Source: Burkholderiaceae bacterium
GTDB lineage: Bacteria; Pseudomonadota; Gammaproteobacteria; Burkholderiales; Burkholderiaceae_E
Reading direction: 5' to 3'
NCBI GenBank assembly: GCA_023954015.1
Contig: JAMLIS010000007.1
Span: forward strand, 1 to 64,000
Length of the DNA: 64,000 bases
Part shown: positions 7,405 to 16,196 of the stretch, piece by piece
Numbering within the stretch: position 1 is the stretch's first letter
Layout: each line of letters opens with the position of its first letter
The notes under the pieces: generated by a model
What the model was told of the DNA's origin: nothing
The model's input: only the letters and a program-made list of their open reading frames with translations
Databases searched by the model: none
Made by a program: the position numbers and the translations under genes

Positions 7405-9356
7405 TCGTCGCTACCGCGGGTCACGTCGATCACGGCAAAACCTCGCTCATACGCGCGCTGACCTCGGTCGACACCGACCGGCTGCCCGAGGAAAGAAAGC
7501 GTGGAATGACCATCGATCTCGGCTTCGCCTATCTGCCGGTGGAAGCCGCCCCCGGACAGCCGCCGGTCGACTCGATCGGATTCATCGATGTGCCCGGACA
7601 CGAGCGTTTCGTGCGCAACCTGCTGTGCGGACTGTCGGGGATCGACCTTGCGGTGCTCGTGATCGCCGCCGACGACGGACCGATGCCGCAGACGGCCGAG
7701 CACCTGTCGATCCTCGATCTGCTCGAAGTGCCCGGCGGCGTTGTCGTGATGACACGGATCGACCGCGTGAGCGACGCGCGGATCGCGCAGGTGCGCGCGC
7801 TGATCGAAACGATGTGCGCGGGTACCGCGCTGTCGGGCGTTCCGATCTTTCCGGTGTCCTGCTTGGACGGCCGGGGAATCGATGCGCTGAAGGAGCATTT
7901 GCTGAGCGCCGCACGCTCAAGCGCACTCCGCTCGCGGAGGGGAACTTTTCGGCTTGCTATCGATCGCGTATTCAATGTCGCCGGCACCGGGCTCATCGTC
8001 ACTGGAACGGCCGCTTCGGGATCCGTTCAAGTCGGAAATTCCGTACGCGCGCCCGACGGCACCTCGCTTCGCGTACGTTCGCTGCATGTTAACAACCGGC
8101 CCGCGGAATCGGGCCAGGCAGGACAGCGCTGCGCGCTGAACCTCTCGGGACCGGGCGACGTCGCCGCGTCGATCGCACGGGGCGACTGGATCGTCGCCCC
8201 GCAGGCACCCTTGCCCACGGCGAGATGGGACGCTCGGGTGAGAATTCTTGGCAGCGTACCGAAGCCCGTCGCGAACGGGACACCGGTGTCCGTGCACCTG
8301 GGGACTGCGCACGCGAACGCGCGCATCTCCTGGCTGGAAGCCAGGACGGTCGATACCGGAGCCAGCGCGTTCGCGCAACTCATGCTCGAGCACCCGATCG
8401 GCGCCGCTCATGGCGACCGGTTCATCGTGCGCGATCCGTCGTCGCGTCGCACGATCGGCGGTGGCCAGGTGATCGACATCTTCGCGCCCGCGCGGGGGCG
8501 CACGAAGCCCGAGCGCCTCGCGTACCTGTCCGCGATGGCCGTGCACAACGACGCGACCGCACTCGCGCGCCTGCTCGATGTATGCGTGGGCGGGCTGCCG
8601 CTGCGGCAGTTCCGTGCGAATCGCAATCTCGCCGAAGACGAAGCGCAGGAGCTGTTCGCGCGAGTCCAGATGGAACGCATCGCCACCAGCGACGGCCCCA
8701 TAGGCTTCTCGCCCGCACGGTGGTCGAGCGTCGAACGACAGGCGATCGAGAGCGTCGCGAAGTGGCACCTTGACTCGCCTTGTACGATCGGCATGCCGGA
8801 AGACCGCATCCTGGATAGCCATGCGCCGCGAGTCTCGCGACCGCTCGCCATCGGGATAGCGCGCGAGCTCGCGTTGCGCGGGCGGCTCGTCAGGACCAGC
8901 GGTACCGTCCGGCTCCCCACCCACCGACCGACGATCGATCCAGCCCAGGAAGCGATGTGGCGCAAACTCGCCCCCCACATCGAACGACGACCGCTACGCC
9001 CGCCTTCGCTGCACGAGCTGGCCGCATTGCTGGACGAGCCGACCGAGTACGTAGAATCCGCGCTCGAACACTCGGCTCGCCTCGGGCGCATCGTTCGCGT
9101 GTCCTCCAGGCACTACTACGTGCCGTCAGCGCTGCGCCGACTGGGCGAAGTCGTATGCGCAGTTGCGCAGGACGATGCGAACGGAGAAGTGAGCGCGATG
9201 GCATTCCGCGACCGCTCCGGAATCGGACGCAACGTTTCGATCGAAGTGCTCGAATTCTTCGACCGCAAACGCTTCACCCGGCGCTACGGGAACACGCGTC
9301 GATTGGTGCGCACGCTCGAGGACGTGCTCGGCGAGGACGAGCCCCGACGGATGTAG
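7401..9356 (+). CDS. selB: Selenocysteine-specific elongation factor SelB
   Basis: A 651-residue translation factor that carries Sec-tRNA(Sec) to UGA codons marked by a SECIS hairpin. The GTPase domain shows G1 GHVDHGKT (residues 7-14), [10 protein letters not shown]3 DVPGHERF (63-70) and G4 TRID (118-121). EF-Tu-like beta-barrel domains follow. The C-terminal third contains winged-helix repeats ([18 protein letters not shown]) that bind SECIS RNA. I chose the ATG at 7401 overlapping the selA stop because it gives the canonical start [14 protein letters not shown]. The selenoprotein on the opposite strand is the only client seen in the window. Confidence 0.96.
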   Translation: MIVATAGHVDHGKTSLIRALTSVDTDRLPEERKRGMTIDLGFAYLPVEAAPGQPPVDSIGFIDVPGHERFVRNLLCGLSGIDLAVLVIAADDGPMPQTAEHLSILDLLEVPGGVVVMTRIDRVSDARIAQVRALIETMCAGTALSGVPIFPVSCLDGRGIDALKEHLLSAARSSALRSRRGTFRLAIDRVFNVAGTGLIVTGTAASGSVQVGNSVRAPDGTSLRVRSLHVNNRPAESGQAGQRCALNLSGPGDVAASIARGDWIVAPQAPLPTARWDARVRILGSVPKPVANGTPVSVHLGTAHANARISWLEARTVDTGASAFAQLMLEHPIGAAHGDRFIVRDPSSRRTIGGGQVIDIFAPARGRTKPERLAYLSAMAVHNDATALARLLDVCVGGLPLRQFRANRNLAEDEAQELFARVQMERIATSDGPIGFSPARWSSVERQAIESVAKWHLDSPCTIGMPEDRILDSHAPRVSRPLAIGIARELALRGRLVRTSGTVRLPTHRPTIDPAQEAMWRKLAPHIERRPLRPPSLHELAALLDEPTEYVESALEHSARLGRIVRVSSRHYYVPSALRRLGEVVCAVAQDDANGEVSAMAFRDRSGIGRNVSIEVLEFFDRKRFTRRYGNTRRLVRTLEDVLGEDEPRRM

Positions 9357-9526
9357 TGGAAGGACGCCTTCGGCCACCGGCGAAACACACAGCGTAGAGG
9401 TGGGTGACTGTCCGCAGATCCTCGAGAATCCGGGAGAACGCGAGCCAAGGACTTGCGACAGTTCGAGACGCGTCTGGTCCTCATCGCGGCAGATTACGTT
9501 ACGAAAAGGACCAAGAGTCAACACTC
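9357..9526. other. Intergenic gap between convergent selB and isochorismatase genes
   Basis: About 170 bases with a short hairpin-forming GAAGG/CCTTC just after the selB stop but no following T-run. I recognise no gene, tRNA or element here. It marks the boundary between the selenocysteine locus and the TRAP/hydrolase cluster. Confidence 0.5.
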
Positions 9527-10177
9527 TCAAATAGCTCGACTTTCAGACCGAACACCAAGTGCGTCTTCCACTTCAACCGAGGAGTGCACTCGCGCAAAAA
9601 AACCATCGAGTACGTCGAGCGCATTCTCATGACGCGCAAGCGTCGAGCCGCCCGAGCAATCCGACAGGAGGACAACCGAATAATCACGCATGAACGCGTC
9701 ACGGACCGTCGTATCGACGCACACATCCGTCGTCGCACCACACGCGACGATCGTGTCGATCCGTGCCGCTCGAAGCATGGCATCGAGTGCGGTATCGACG
9801 AACGCCGAATATCTGAACTTGTCGATAACGAAGTCGCCCGCCTCGGGCTGCACAGCGAACCAGTCGGCCGACTCAGATGAGCGTACGCGCCTCAGCGCCG
9901 TACGTGCATAGTGAGACCCTAGCGCCCGGGACAGTGGCCATGAAGGGAAAACTGTACGTACGAAGACCACGAGATCGAAAGCGCGCCGATTCCTCGAGAG
10001 AAAGCTCTCGATCCGAGCGCCTACCCCGGCGAAGTGCGACGTGTCGTGGCCGAGCGCATCGATGACACCCCCCGGCGCGCAATAGTCTCGTTGCATGTCG
10101 ATCACCACGAGGGCGATTCGGCCGCTCAGTGCTGCGACGAGTCCGTCTTTGACGCCTTCTTCGATCACGCCGGTCAT
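9527..10177 (-). CDS. Isochorismatase-family cysteine hydrolase
   Basis: A 216-residue amidohydrolase of the isochorismatase-like (nicotinamidase/N-carbamoyl hydrolase) family. The catalytic triad is visible as Asp27 (VVIDMQRDY), Lys120 (VIDKFRYSAF) and Cys153 (CGATTDVCVDTT); the cis-peptide segment before the Cys is normal. I chose the ATG at 10177 because it overlaps the stop of the upstream TRAP gene as ATGA; an in-frame ATG three codons earlier is possible. It is the last gene of a TRAP transporter operon, so it probably hydrolyses an amide or carbamoyl group on the imported compound or its product. The exact substrate cannot be told. Confidence 0.88.
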   Translation of the reverse strand: MTGVIEEGVKDGLVAALSGRIALVVIDMQRDYCAPGGVIDALGHDTSHFAGVGARIESFLSRNRRAFDLVVFVRTVFPSWPLSRALGSHYARTALRRVRSSESADWFAVQPEAGDFVIDKFRYSAFVDTALDAMLRAARIDTIVACGATTDVCVDTTVRDAFMRDYSVVLLSDCSGGSTLARHENALDVLDGFFARVHSSVEVEDALGVRSESRAI

Positions 10178-11475
10178 TCGAACCATGAAACAAAGAAAAG
10201 AACGGAATCCTTCCAGGCGATCATGACTGCAATCAATGCAACTATGACGCCGACGAACAGCCAGGCTGCCTTGAACAACTCACCGAGACTGATGAACGGC
10301 AGCATGCGCTTGACCACGAAGATGTTCACCCCGACCGGCGGAGTGATCATCCCGGCCTGGCCGAGAACGACGATCAGGACCCCGAACCAGATCAGGTCGT
10401 ATCCCATGTTGACGATGATCGGCGCGAAGATGGGCACGGTGATGATGATGACCGGCAGGATCTCCATCACCATCCCCGCGATTAGATAGCCGGCGGAGAT
10501 CAGCATGAGCACGGCGACATGCGGCAGGTCGGACGACATGACCGTCTCTGCCAGCGTGAACGGAATGCGCGTCACGGTGAGGAACGTACTGAGAACGGCT
10601 GATCCGGCAATGATGAACACGACCACGGCCGAGGTGACCACCGTCTCGGTGAACACTTTCGACAGCGACTCCCATGTGAAAGACCGACGCGCAACGCCGA
10701 ACAGGAATGCACCCGTTGCACCGACTGCACCCGCCTCGTTCGGCGTGAAGACGCCGCCGAACATGCCGCCGATCACGACGATCAGCAGTACCGCCGGTTC
10801 GATGAGTCCAGTCAGGGACCGGAACCGGACCGACCACGACGCCGGCGGAGCGAATTCCGTGTCCAGGACGCGGCGCCGTTCGACGAGCACGACCATCACG
10901 GCGAATCCCATCGCCATGATGATTCCAGGCGCGATTCCCGCGATGAACAGGCGTCCGATGCTTTCGTTGACCAGAATGCCGTAGATGATGAACGTCACGC
11001 TCGGCGGAATCAGGATGCCGAGTGTGCCGCTCGCCGCAACCGTCGCGCCGGCAAAGCCCATCGGGTACTTCGCGCGCTGCATTTCGGGCAAGGCGAACGC
11101 ACCAATGGTTGCAGCCGTTGCAATAGCCGAGCCGGAGATCGCGGCGAAACCCGCACAGGCAGCCACGGTTGCGACGGCGAGCCCGCCCGGCATATGACCG
11201 AGCCACGCACGTGCGGCCGAGTAGAGTCGCTCTCCGCCACCACCGGAAAACATCAGTTGGCCCATGAGAATGAAGAGCGGCAGCACTGCAAGATCGTATT
11301 GCCCGATCTTGGCGTAGATCGTCGGGGCGAGGCTCTCGAAGCCGACCGCCGTTCCGACCCACAGGCTGACGCCGGCCATGCCGACGACCGCCATGGCCGC
11401 GGCAACGTTGGTGCCAAGGAAAATCAAGCAGAGTGCGACCAAGACGCCGACGAGACCGGCCATCTCAGGGCTCAT
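10174..11475 (-). CDS. dctM: TRAP transporter large permease subunit DctM
   Basis: A 433-residue polytopic membrane protein of the TRAP-T DctM family with about twelve hydrophobic segments. Typical motifs include PLFILMGQLMFSGG near residue 70, ATIGAFALPEMQRAKYP, GTLGILIPPSVTFIIYG and the C-terminal GQAGMITPPVGVNIFVVKR. It forms the Na+-dependent transport channel with DctQ and takes ligand from DctP. Its start overlaps the dctQ stop by 11 bases, and its stop overlaps the isochorismatase start. These features support a single operon dctP-dctQ-dctM-hydrolase on the minus strand. Confidence 0.95.
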   Translation of the reverse strand: MSPEMAGLVGVLVALCLIFLGTNVAAAMAVVGMAGVSLWVGTAVGFESLAPTIYAKIGQYDLAVLPLFILMGQLMFSGGGGERLYSAARAWLGHMPGGLAVATVAACAGFAAISGSAIATAATIGAFALPEMQRAKYPMGFAGATVAASGTLGILIPPSVTFIIYGILVNESIGRLFIAGIAPGIIMAMGFAVMVVLVERRRVLDTEFAPPASWSVRFRSLTGLIEPAVLLIVVIGGMFGGVFTPNEAGAVGATGAFLFGVARRSFTWESLSKVFTETVVTSAVVVFIIAGSAVLSTFLTVTRIPFTLAETVMSSDLPHVAVLMLISAGYLIAGMVMEILPVIIITVPIFAPIIVNMGYDLIWFGVLIVVLGQAGMITPPVGVNIFVVKRMLPFISLGELFKAAWLFVGVIVALIAVMIAWKDSVLFFVSWFE

Positions 11476-11953
11476 GGACGCTTTGTCCCTTGACGAGTTC
11501 GAGGAATTGCACAGCCGCGACGGCCGCTACGACGATCATGCCGATCGATACGGCCGCGTAGACCACCCATTGCGGCATGTGCAGGATGTCCGTGACCTGT
11601 CCGGACCTCTTTATCGCTTCGGTGGCGAGAATGAACTGTGCCGCGAGCACGAAGAGAAAGACCACTTCGACACCGAGCGTGACACCACGCAAGCGCCGCT
11701 TGGCGCTCCCCGTGAAGTGCTCCGTGACCGTTTCGACAAAGATGAACGCCCCGGTGCGCTGTACGTGGGGCAGCGCACCGGCTACTCCGATGGCCCCGAG
11801 CATGCCGACGAGCTCGTACGTGCCCGGCACCGGGGCTCTGAACAGCATGCGCAGGACGACGTCTGCGACAGTCAACAGCGTCATCGCGGCGATCGCAAGC
11901 TTCGCCACGAAGAGACAGGTACTCGAAAGGCGGAACGCCGTGCGAGTCAGCAT
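11465..11953 (-). CDS. dctQ: TRAP transporter small permease subunit DctQ
   Basis: A 162-residue membrane protein with four predicted hydrophobic helices (LFVAKLAIAAMTLLTVADVVLR, YELVGMLGAIGVAGALP, VEVVFLFVLAAQFIL and WVVYAAVSIGMIVVAAVAA). The WVVYAAVSIG-type final helix and R-x(n)-P-VPGTYELVG region fit DctQ. The ATG at 11953 was chosen because the frame upstream has no family features and normal DctQ length is about 160-180. It lies 29 bases after dctP and overlaps dctM. Confidence 0.9.
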   Translation of the reverse strand: MLTRTAFRLSSTCLFVAKLAIAAMTLLTVADVVLRMLFRAPVPGTYELVGMLGAIGVAGALPHVQRTGAFIFVETVTEHFTGSAKRRLRGVTLGVEVVFLFVLAAQFILATEAIKRSGQVTDILHMPQWVVYAAVSIGMIVVAAVAAVQFLELVKGQSVHEP

Positions 11954-11982
11954 GACCGGAATGGGAGGTCTTGTTCTTAGGC

Positions 11983-13035
11983 TTACTTGACCGAGTTCGG
12001 GTCCAGCGGTGGGAATTCCGGGGCGTACTTGCGGATCGCCTCCTTCTTGGCATCGAGGATCGCGCGACCCGGCAAACCAGCCGCCTCCATGCGCTTCACG
12101 TAGTCGGCTTCCAGCGGCTTCAAGACGGCATCCCGCCAACGTGCCATCTCGGACGGCTCCAGACGAATGAACTCGTGCTGGCGCTCACGTGCGTAGGCGA
12201 GCCCCTCCATCTCGATCTTGTCCCACAACTCGCCCGCCTTGGTCGCGTACTCCGCTGAGACCGACTCGAGGGCCGTCTTTGCATCCGCAGGAAGCGAATT
12301 CCACTTGTCTTTGTTCATGACGACAGCGAACGTCGTTACATAACCCACGTCGGTCGATACGGTGGTGAACTTCGTGACCTCGGCAAATCGGTAGTACCGG
12401 TGCGTATTAAAAGTGCCGTCGGTGCCGTCGACCACGCCACGCTTCAGCGGGTCGTAGGCCTGCGTGATCGGCATGCTGACCGGTGATGCGCCCAGGGCAG
12501 TCAAAATCCGCGCGGAGAGTCCGGTCGAGCGGATACGCATGCCCTTGAGGTCCTCGAGCTTCCGAACCGGCTTGGACGCGGTCAGGATGGACCCGGGTGG
12601 GTGCGCATGTACGTACAGCACATGAACCTGCGAGAGCTCTTTCGGTGTGAACTTCCGGTAGATCTCGTTGGCCACTCGCGTAGTTAGCCGCCCGCTGATT
12701 GGATAACCGGGCAGGTCGACCGACTCCATTACCGGAAAGCGGCCGGGGGTGTAAGCCAGAACCGCCTGGCACATATCAGACAGCCCCTGCAGAACGCCCT
12801 CGAAACACTGCGCGGGCGTCGTCAACGTGCCACTGGGAAAGACCTGCACCTCCACGTTTCCACCCGTCCGCGCCTGGACGTCCTGCGCGAACTGCGTGGT
12901 GAGCTGCCCAAATGGGTATGCAGCGGGAAATAGATCACTGAGTCGCAGCACCACCGTTTCGGCTGCTGCGGCGCCACTCATTGCGAGCAAGGCGGCAAAG
13001 GCGAATGAGCGTGCGCGGGTCGTGAAAGTCGACAT
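11983..13035 (-). CDS. dctP: TRAP transporter substrate-binding protein DctP
   Basis: A 350-residue periplasmic receptor. A signal peptide (basic start, then FAFAALLAMSGAAAAE) is followed by the DctP fold. Recognisable elements are VLRLSDLFPAAYPFGQ, EVQVFPSGTLTTPAQCFEGVLQG, KLEDLKGMRIRSTG (the conserved DLKGxKIR motif whose Arg usually binds the ligand carboxylate), and MPITQAYDPLKRGVVDGTDG. It delivers an organic acid to DctQM. It is the first TRAP gene and lies 19 bases after a CocE-type hydrolase gene, so all five genes may be co-transcribed from 14758. Confidence 0.93.
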   Translation of the reverse strand: MSTFTTRARSFAFAALLAMSGAAAAETVVLRLSDLFPAAYPFGQLTTQFAQDVQARTGGNVEVQVFPSGTLTTPAQCFEGVLQGLSDMCQAVLAYTPGRFPVMESVDLPGYPISGRLTTRVANEIYRKFTPKELSQVHVLYVHAHPPGSILTASKPVRKLEDLKGMRIRSTGLSARILTALGASPVSMPITQAYDPLKRGVVDGTDGTFNTHRYYRFAEVTKFTTVSTDVGYVTTFAVVMNKDKWNSLPADAKTALESVSAEYATKAGELWDKIEMEGLAYARERQHEFIRLEPSEMARWRDAVLKPLEADYVKRMEAAGLPGRAILDAKKEAIRKYAPEFPPLDPNSVK

Positions 13036-13054
13036 CCTTGTCTCCTCGGGTGGC

Positions 13055-14758
13055 CTAGTCGGCCATTTTTCGCACAGGAAGCAACACGTGTGATGGCTGC
13101 AGCGAGTCGTGATGAATCGTGTGCTCCGTCCTCGTCATGTTGTTCACGTGATACCAGATTGCGAAATCCTCCCACGGAGAATCCTGGCCCTTGATCAAAA
13201 TCTGCATTCGATGCCCCGGCAGGAATACGTGCGCCGTGTCGCGCAGGTCGATCTGGTAGCCGTAGGTCTCGCCCGGCTTCGTTTCCAGACGGCGCACATG
13301 CGGGTGATACGGGCGCTCGGCAGTCGAGCGTTCCGCATCGAGTTCTCGATGCGACGCCTTCAGCCAACCCTTCGTCACGATCTTCGCCGTTCCGTCCGGT
13401 GCGACATCACGCAGTTGCACGAACCAGTTGGCGTCGTCGGACGAGAGGCTCGCCCAGAAATGGAGCGCTACCGGTCCCGCAATCTCCAACGCCGTCGATA
13501 CGGGCGCCGACGTGAACTTCACGCTCTCGCTCATCTGACCCGGCGCTTGCCAGGGCTCGTTGAAGAAACGGCTCGGCCGCTCGTGCGGTATCTGGGCCTG
13601 ATCGGACAGAACCCCCGCTTCGTGCAGGTAGTACGGCTGATACGAAACGCCCTTTGGTGGCCACGTGTCGGCTTGGTCCCAACGGTTCATACCCTTGACG
13701 AAGTACCGTACCGGCGGCTCGTCCATCACACCCGTGTCATTGCCCTTCAGCCAGTGGTCGTACCAACGCAGTACGAGATCGTGGTTCTCGTGCCAGGGCC
13801 GGCCGAAGCCACCCTCCCACGAGGTCTCCGTCACGACCATCTTGCGCGGCACGTCCAGGTTGTAGAACGCATCGATGGCGCCGGGCAGATGGATCGCCCA
13901 TGCGCTCCATCTCGACACGATGAACACCGGAATCTGGATCTTGTCGAAGTCGGGATATGCCGACCGCTCACGGTAGAACTCGCCGTCGAACGGATGCATC
14001 AGCAGATCCAGCATCAGCGGATTGTTTTCCGGATTGATCGTCAGCTTGTAAAGATACGGATAACCGCGAAGATCGCGATCCCCTCGGATGTTCTCGAGGC
14101 GCGCTTCGTATTCATCTTCGCTCAGGAGTCTCCGCGATATCGGCTGCGTAGTCGACGTGGGAAAAAGTCGCCAGATGTGCTGATAGAAGCCGAAGTTGAA
14201 GATCCCGCCGTGATACGCGAGCTGACGGTACATATCCGAGTAGCCGTCGTGTACAAAGATCGCCTTCAGGCTTGGCGGGCGCTGCGTGGCAACGAGCAGT
14301 TGATTGACCGCGAAATAGGACATGCCGAGCATGCCGACTTGGCCGTTGCACCACGGCTGCCTGGCAATCCACTCGATGAGGTCGTACCCGTCCTGTTGCT
14401 CCTGCTCGCCGAAATGCTCGTATTGCCCGCCCGATCGCCCGATCCCACGAGGATCGCCATGGACGTGCACGTAACCGCGTGGCACGAAGTAGTCGGTCAT
14501 GCCACTCTCGATGCCACCGGTGCCGCGCGTGTAGTCCGACTCGCGACCGACGGGCGGGGCGAGATGCTGGATCTCGCGGCCGTATGGCGACATCGACAGC
14601 AGAGCGGGATAGCGAGCCCCTGCAGGCCCTTTCGGAAGACGTACGTCGACGAACAGCTGCGTACCATCGCGTGCCTTGACCGGCACTTCGATCTGCCACT
14701 CGTCCATCTCGAACGTCGGCTGCGAAAGTTGGGTGCGCCAATCCTCCTGGCCTGACAT
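13055..14758 (-). CDS. CocE/NonD-family serine hydrolase
   Basis: A 567-residue alpha/beta hydrolase of the X-Pro dipeptidyl-peptidase/CocE type, cytoplasmic, with no signal peptide. Features in order: substrate-entry strand EVPVKARDGTQLFVDVRLP, HVHGDPRGIGRSGG oxyanion region, nucleophile Ser147 in GMLGMSYFAVN, IPVFIVSRWSAWAIH preceding the acid residue, a histidine near WHENHDLVLRWYDHWLKG, and a C-terminal jelly-roll domain starting about residue 370. Family members hydrolyse esters and amides. It heads the TRAP operon and faces a divergent MarR gene, so it probably acts on the TRAP substrate. Confidence 0.9.
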   Translation of the reverse strand: MSGQEDWRTQLSQPTFEMDEWQIEVPVKARDGTQLFVDVRLPKGPAGARYPALLSMSPYGREIQHLAPPVGRESDYTRGTGGIESGMTDYFVPRGYVHVHGDPRGIGRSGGQYEHFGEQEQQDGYDLIEWIARQPWCNGQVGMLGMSYFAVNQLLVATQRPPSLKAIFVHDGYSDMYRQLAYHGGIFNFGFYQHIWRLFPTSTTQPISRRLLSEDEYEARLENIRGDRDLRGYPYLYKLTINPENNPLMLDLLMHPFDGEFYRERSAYPDFDKIQIPVFIVSRWSAWAIHLPGAIDAFYNLDVPRKMVVTETSWEGGFGRPWHENHDLVLRWYDHWLKGNDTGVMDEPPVRYFVKGMNRWDQADTWPPKGVSYQPYYLHEAGVLSDQAQIPHERPSRFFNEPWQAPGQMSESVKFTSAPVSTALEIAGPVALHFWASLSSDDANWFVQLRDVAPDGTAKIVTKGWLKASHRELDAERSTAERPYHPHVRRLETKPGETYGYQIDLRDTAHVFLPGHRMQILIKGQDSPWEDFAIWYHVNNMTRTEHTIHHDSLQPSHVLLPVRKMAD

Positions 14759-14896
14759 ATACGTCCCCCCGATTCAAATGCCCTTCGGTTTCTTCTAGAA
14801 TCGTTTCATTTGTAATGACTTTACCGTCGCTCGTCCTGCGATGTCAACGCGTCTTTGCATAGGGCGAACGAGTTCGATGCCGGAGAATGGAGTCAA

Positions 14897-15472
14897 ATGC
14901 CCGTCAAGAACGTCAAGCGTGCGATCGCTCGCACTTCACGCGGGAACAGGAATCGTGAAGCGTTGCGGCTCGATCAGTTCCTTCCCTATCACCTCGCAAT
15001 CACCGCGGATATTGTCAGCGGCGAACTCGCAGCCACGCTGCATCAGGTCACAGAGCTGAGCATGACGGAGTGGCGCATCATGGCGGTGATCGGCTCCTTC
15101 GCGCCCCTCTCCACCAAGACGGTGGCTGCATACACGACGGTCAACAAGGTTCGCGTCAGTCGCGCTGTCAGTCGCCTGGTCCAGATCGGTTATGTAACGC
15201 GCGCGCTCGACCCGGCGGACAACCGTTTACTCAAGCTCGACTTCTCACCGAAGGGAAAGGCGATCTTCGAAGTGATCAGCGCAGAAGCCACCGCGTGGGA
15301 AGGCGCGTTGCTCGAGTCTTTCTCGGACGAGGAGATAGATGTACTCGTCCGGGTGCTCACGCGCCTGAGGGCTCGGGTGGGCGAACTCGCACCTGCACGC
15401 AGGAAGGCGAAGGTCAAACTCCCGGACAAGCTTTGCGCCGCGCAGATTCTGACTCGTTCGCGCCGGGCTTGA
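14897..15472 (+). CDS. MarR-family transcriptional regulator
   Basis: A 191-residue regulator. The winged helix (about 60-130) contains TEWRIMAVIGSFAPLSTKTVAAYTTV, VSRAVSRLVQIGYV and the wing residues DPADNRLLKLDFSPKG. The ATG at 14897 is preceded by TGGAG at seven bases and is preferred over an ATG at 14855 that lacks such a site. It diverges from the CocE/TRAP operon; the 138-base gap would hold both promoters and the operator, although no convincing box is visible. It probably responds to the compound handled by that operon. Confidence 0.9.
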   Translation: MPVKNVKRAIARTSRGNRNREALRLDQFLPYHLAITADIVSGELAATLHQVTELSMTEWRIMAVIGSFAPLSTKTVAAYTTVNKVRVSRAVSRLVQIGYVTRALDPADNRLLKLDFSPKGKAIFEVISAEATAWEGALLESFSDEEIDVLVRVLTRLRARVGELAPARRKAKVKLPDKLCAAQILTRSRRA

Positions 15473-15498
15473 AAATCGTGTGCTGTTCCCGGGACCGC

Positions 15499-15723
15499 TC
15501 AAGCCGAGGCCCGAGCGGCCGCCTCGCCAAGGGGATTGGGCGGGGCCGCCGGTCCCGCTGTTCCCTTCATCGGTTGCAGGCGCAGCAGACGCCAAGGACT
15601 GGGGAAGCGGCTGCCGATAACGACCACGACATCGGCTTGCTCGAAAACGTCACGCCCGGCCAGAGCGTTCATAGCCAGTGGATGGCGGTCATCGATGACT
15701 ACGCGTCCGTTGTCGCTCATTAC
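15499..15723 (-). pseudogene. Fragment of a ThDP-dependent enzyme (central domain)
   Basis: About 75 codons (MSDNGRVVIDDRHPLAMNAL...DVVVVIGSRFPSPW) match the central domain of acetolactate-synthase-like ThDP enzymes. Neither the N-terminal pyrimidine-binding nor the C-terminal pyrophosphate-binding domain is present. It directly follows a tctC fragment on the same strand, so the two broken genes were fused by deletion. Not expected to make a working enzyme. Confidence 0.7.
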
Positions 15724-16150
15724 GACTGGAGCGCCAGAGCACGCAGGGCCGTATCCAGCCGGTAGCCGAATAGCCCGGGACTCCAGCTTCGGCAATGGTC
15801 GGAATTACGCGCGGCTCCGCTCTTGATGCGCGGGGGCGGCCGAAGTCAGGTCGACGAGCGCGATCGGGATGTACCCGCCGAGGACATCCATGATCGCGGG
15901 CCACTGCCGCGATACAAAACCGAGGAAAGATGCACCTTCGCCAGGGTGGCGGGCAGCTCGGCGGCCAGATGCTGCGACGTGGAAACGCCGGTGTTACCCA
16001 TCAGGACTTCAGCCGCCTTCGCCTTGTCGAGCAGCGCCTGCAAGGTGGGAAACCCCGCGTCGGCACCAGCCACCAGCACGAGCGGGATGTCGGGGACTTT
16101 CGCCAGGGGCTGCAATTGCTTCTCGGGATCCAGCGGAGGAGAGTCCGTCG
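15724..16150 (-). pseudogene. Broken Bug/TctC receptor gene
   Basis: On the minus strand the Bug-type text LDPEKQLQPLAKVPDIPLV, LQALLDKAKAAEVLMGNTG and SSVLYRGSGP is readable. It then shifts frame by one base at GGCCC, continuing AIMDVLGGYIPIALVDLTSA. After a further deletion, VIPTIAEAGVPGYSATGW resumes in another frame. The signal peptide, the first lobe and about fifty residues in the middle are missing. It lies immediately downstream of the aldehyde dehydrogenase gene and ends against the ThDP fragment. Confidence 0.8.
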
Positions 16151-16196
16151 GGTAAGGTTACACCGCGATTGCGCCGGCCTCACGAGTAGGTCTGAT

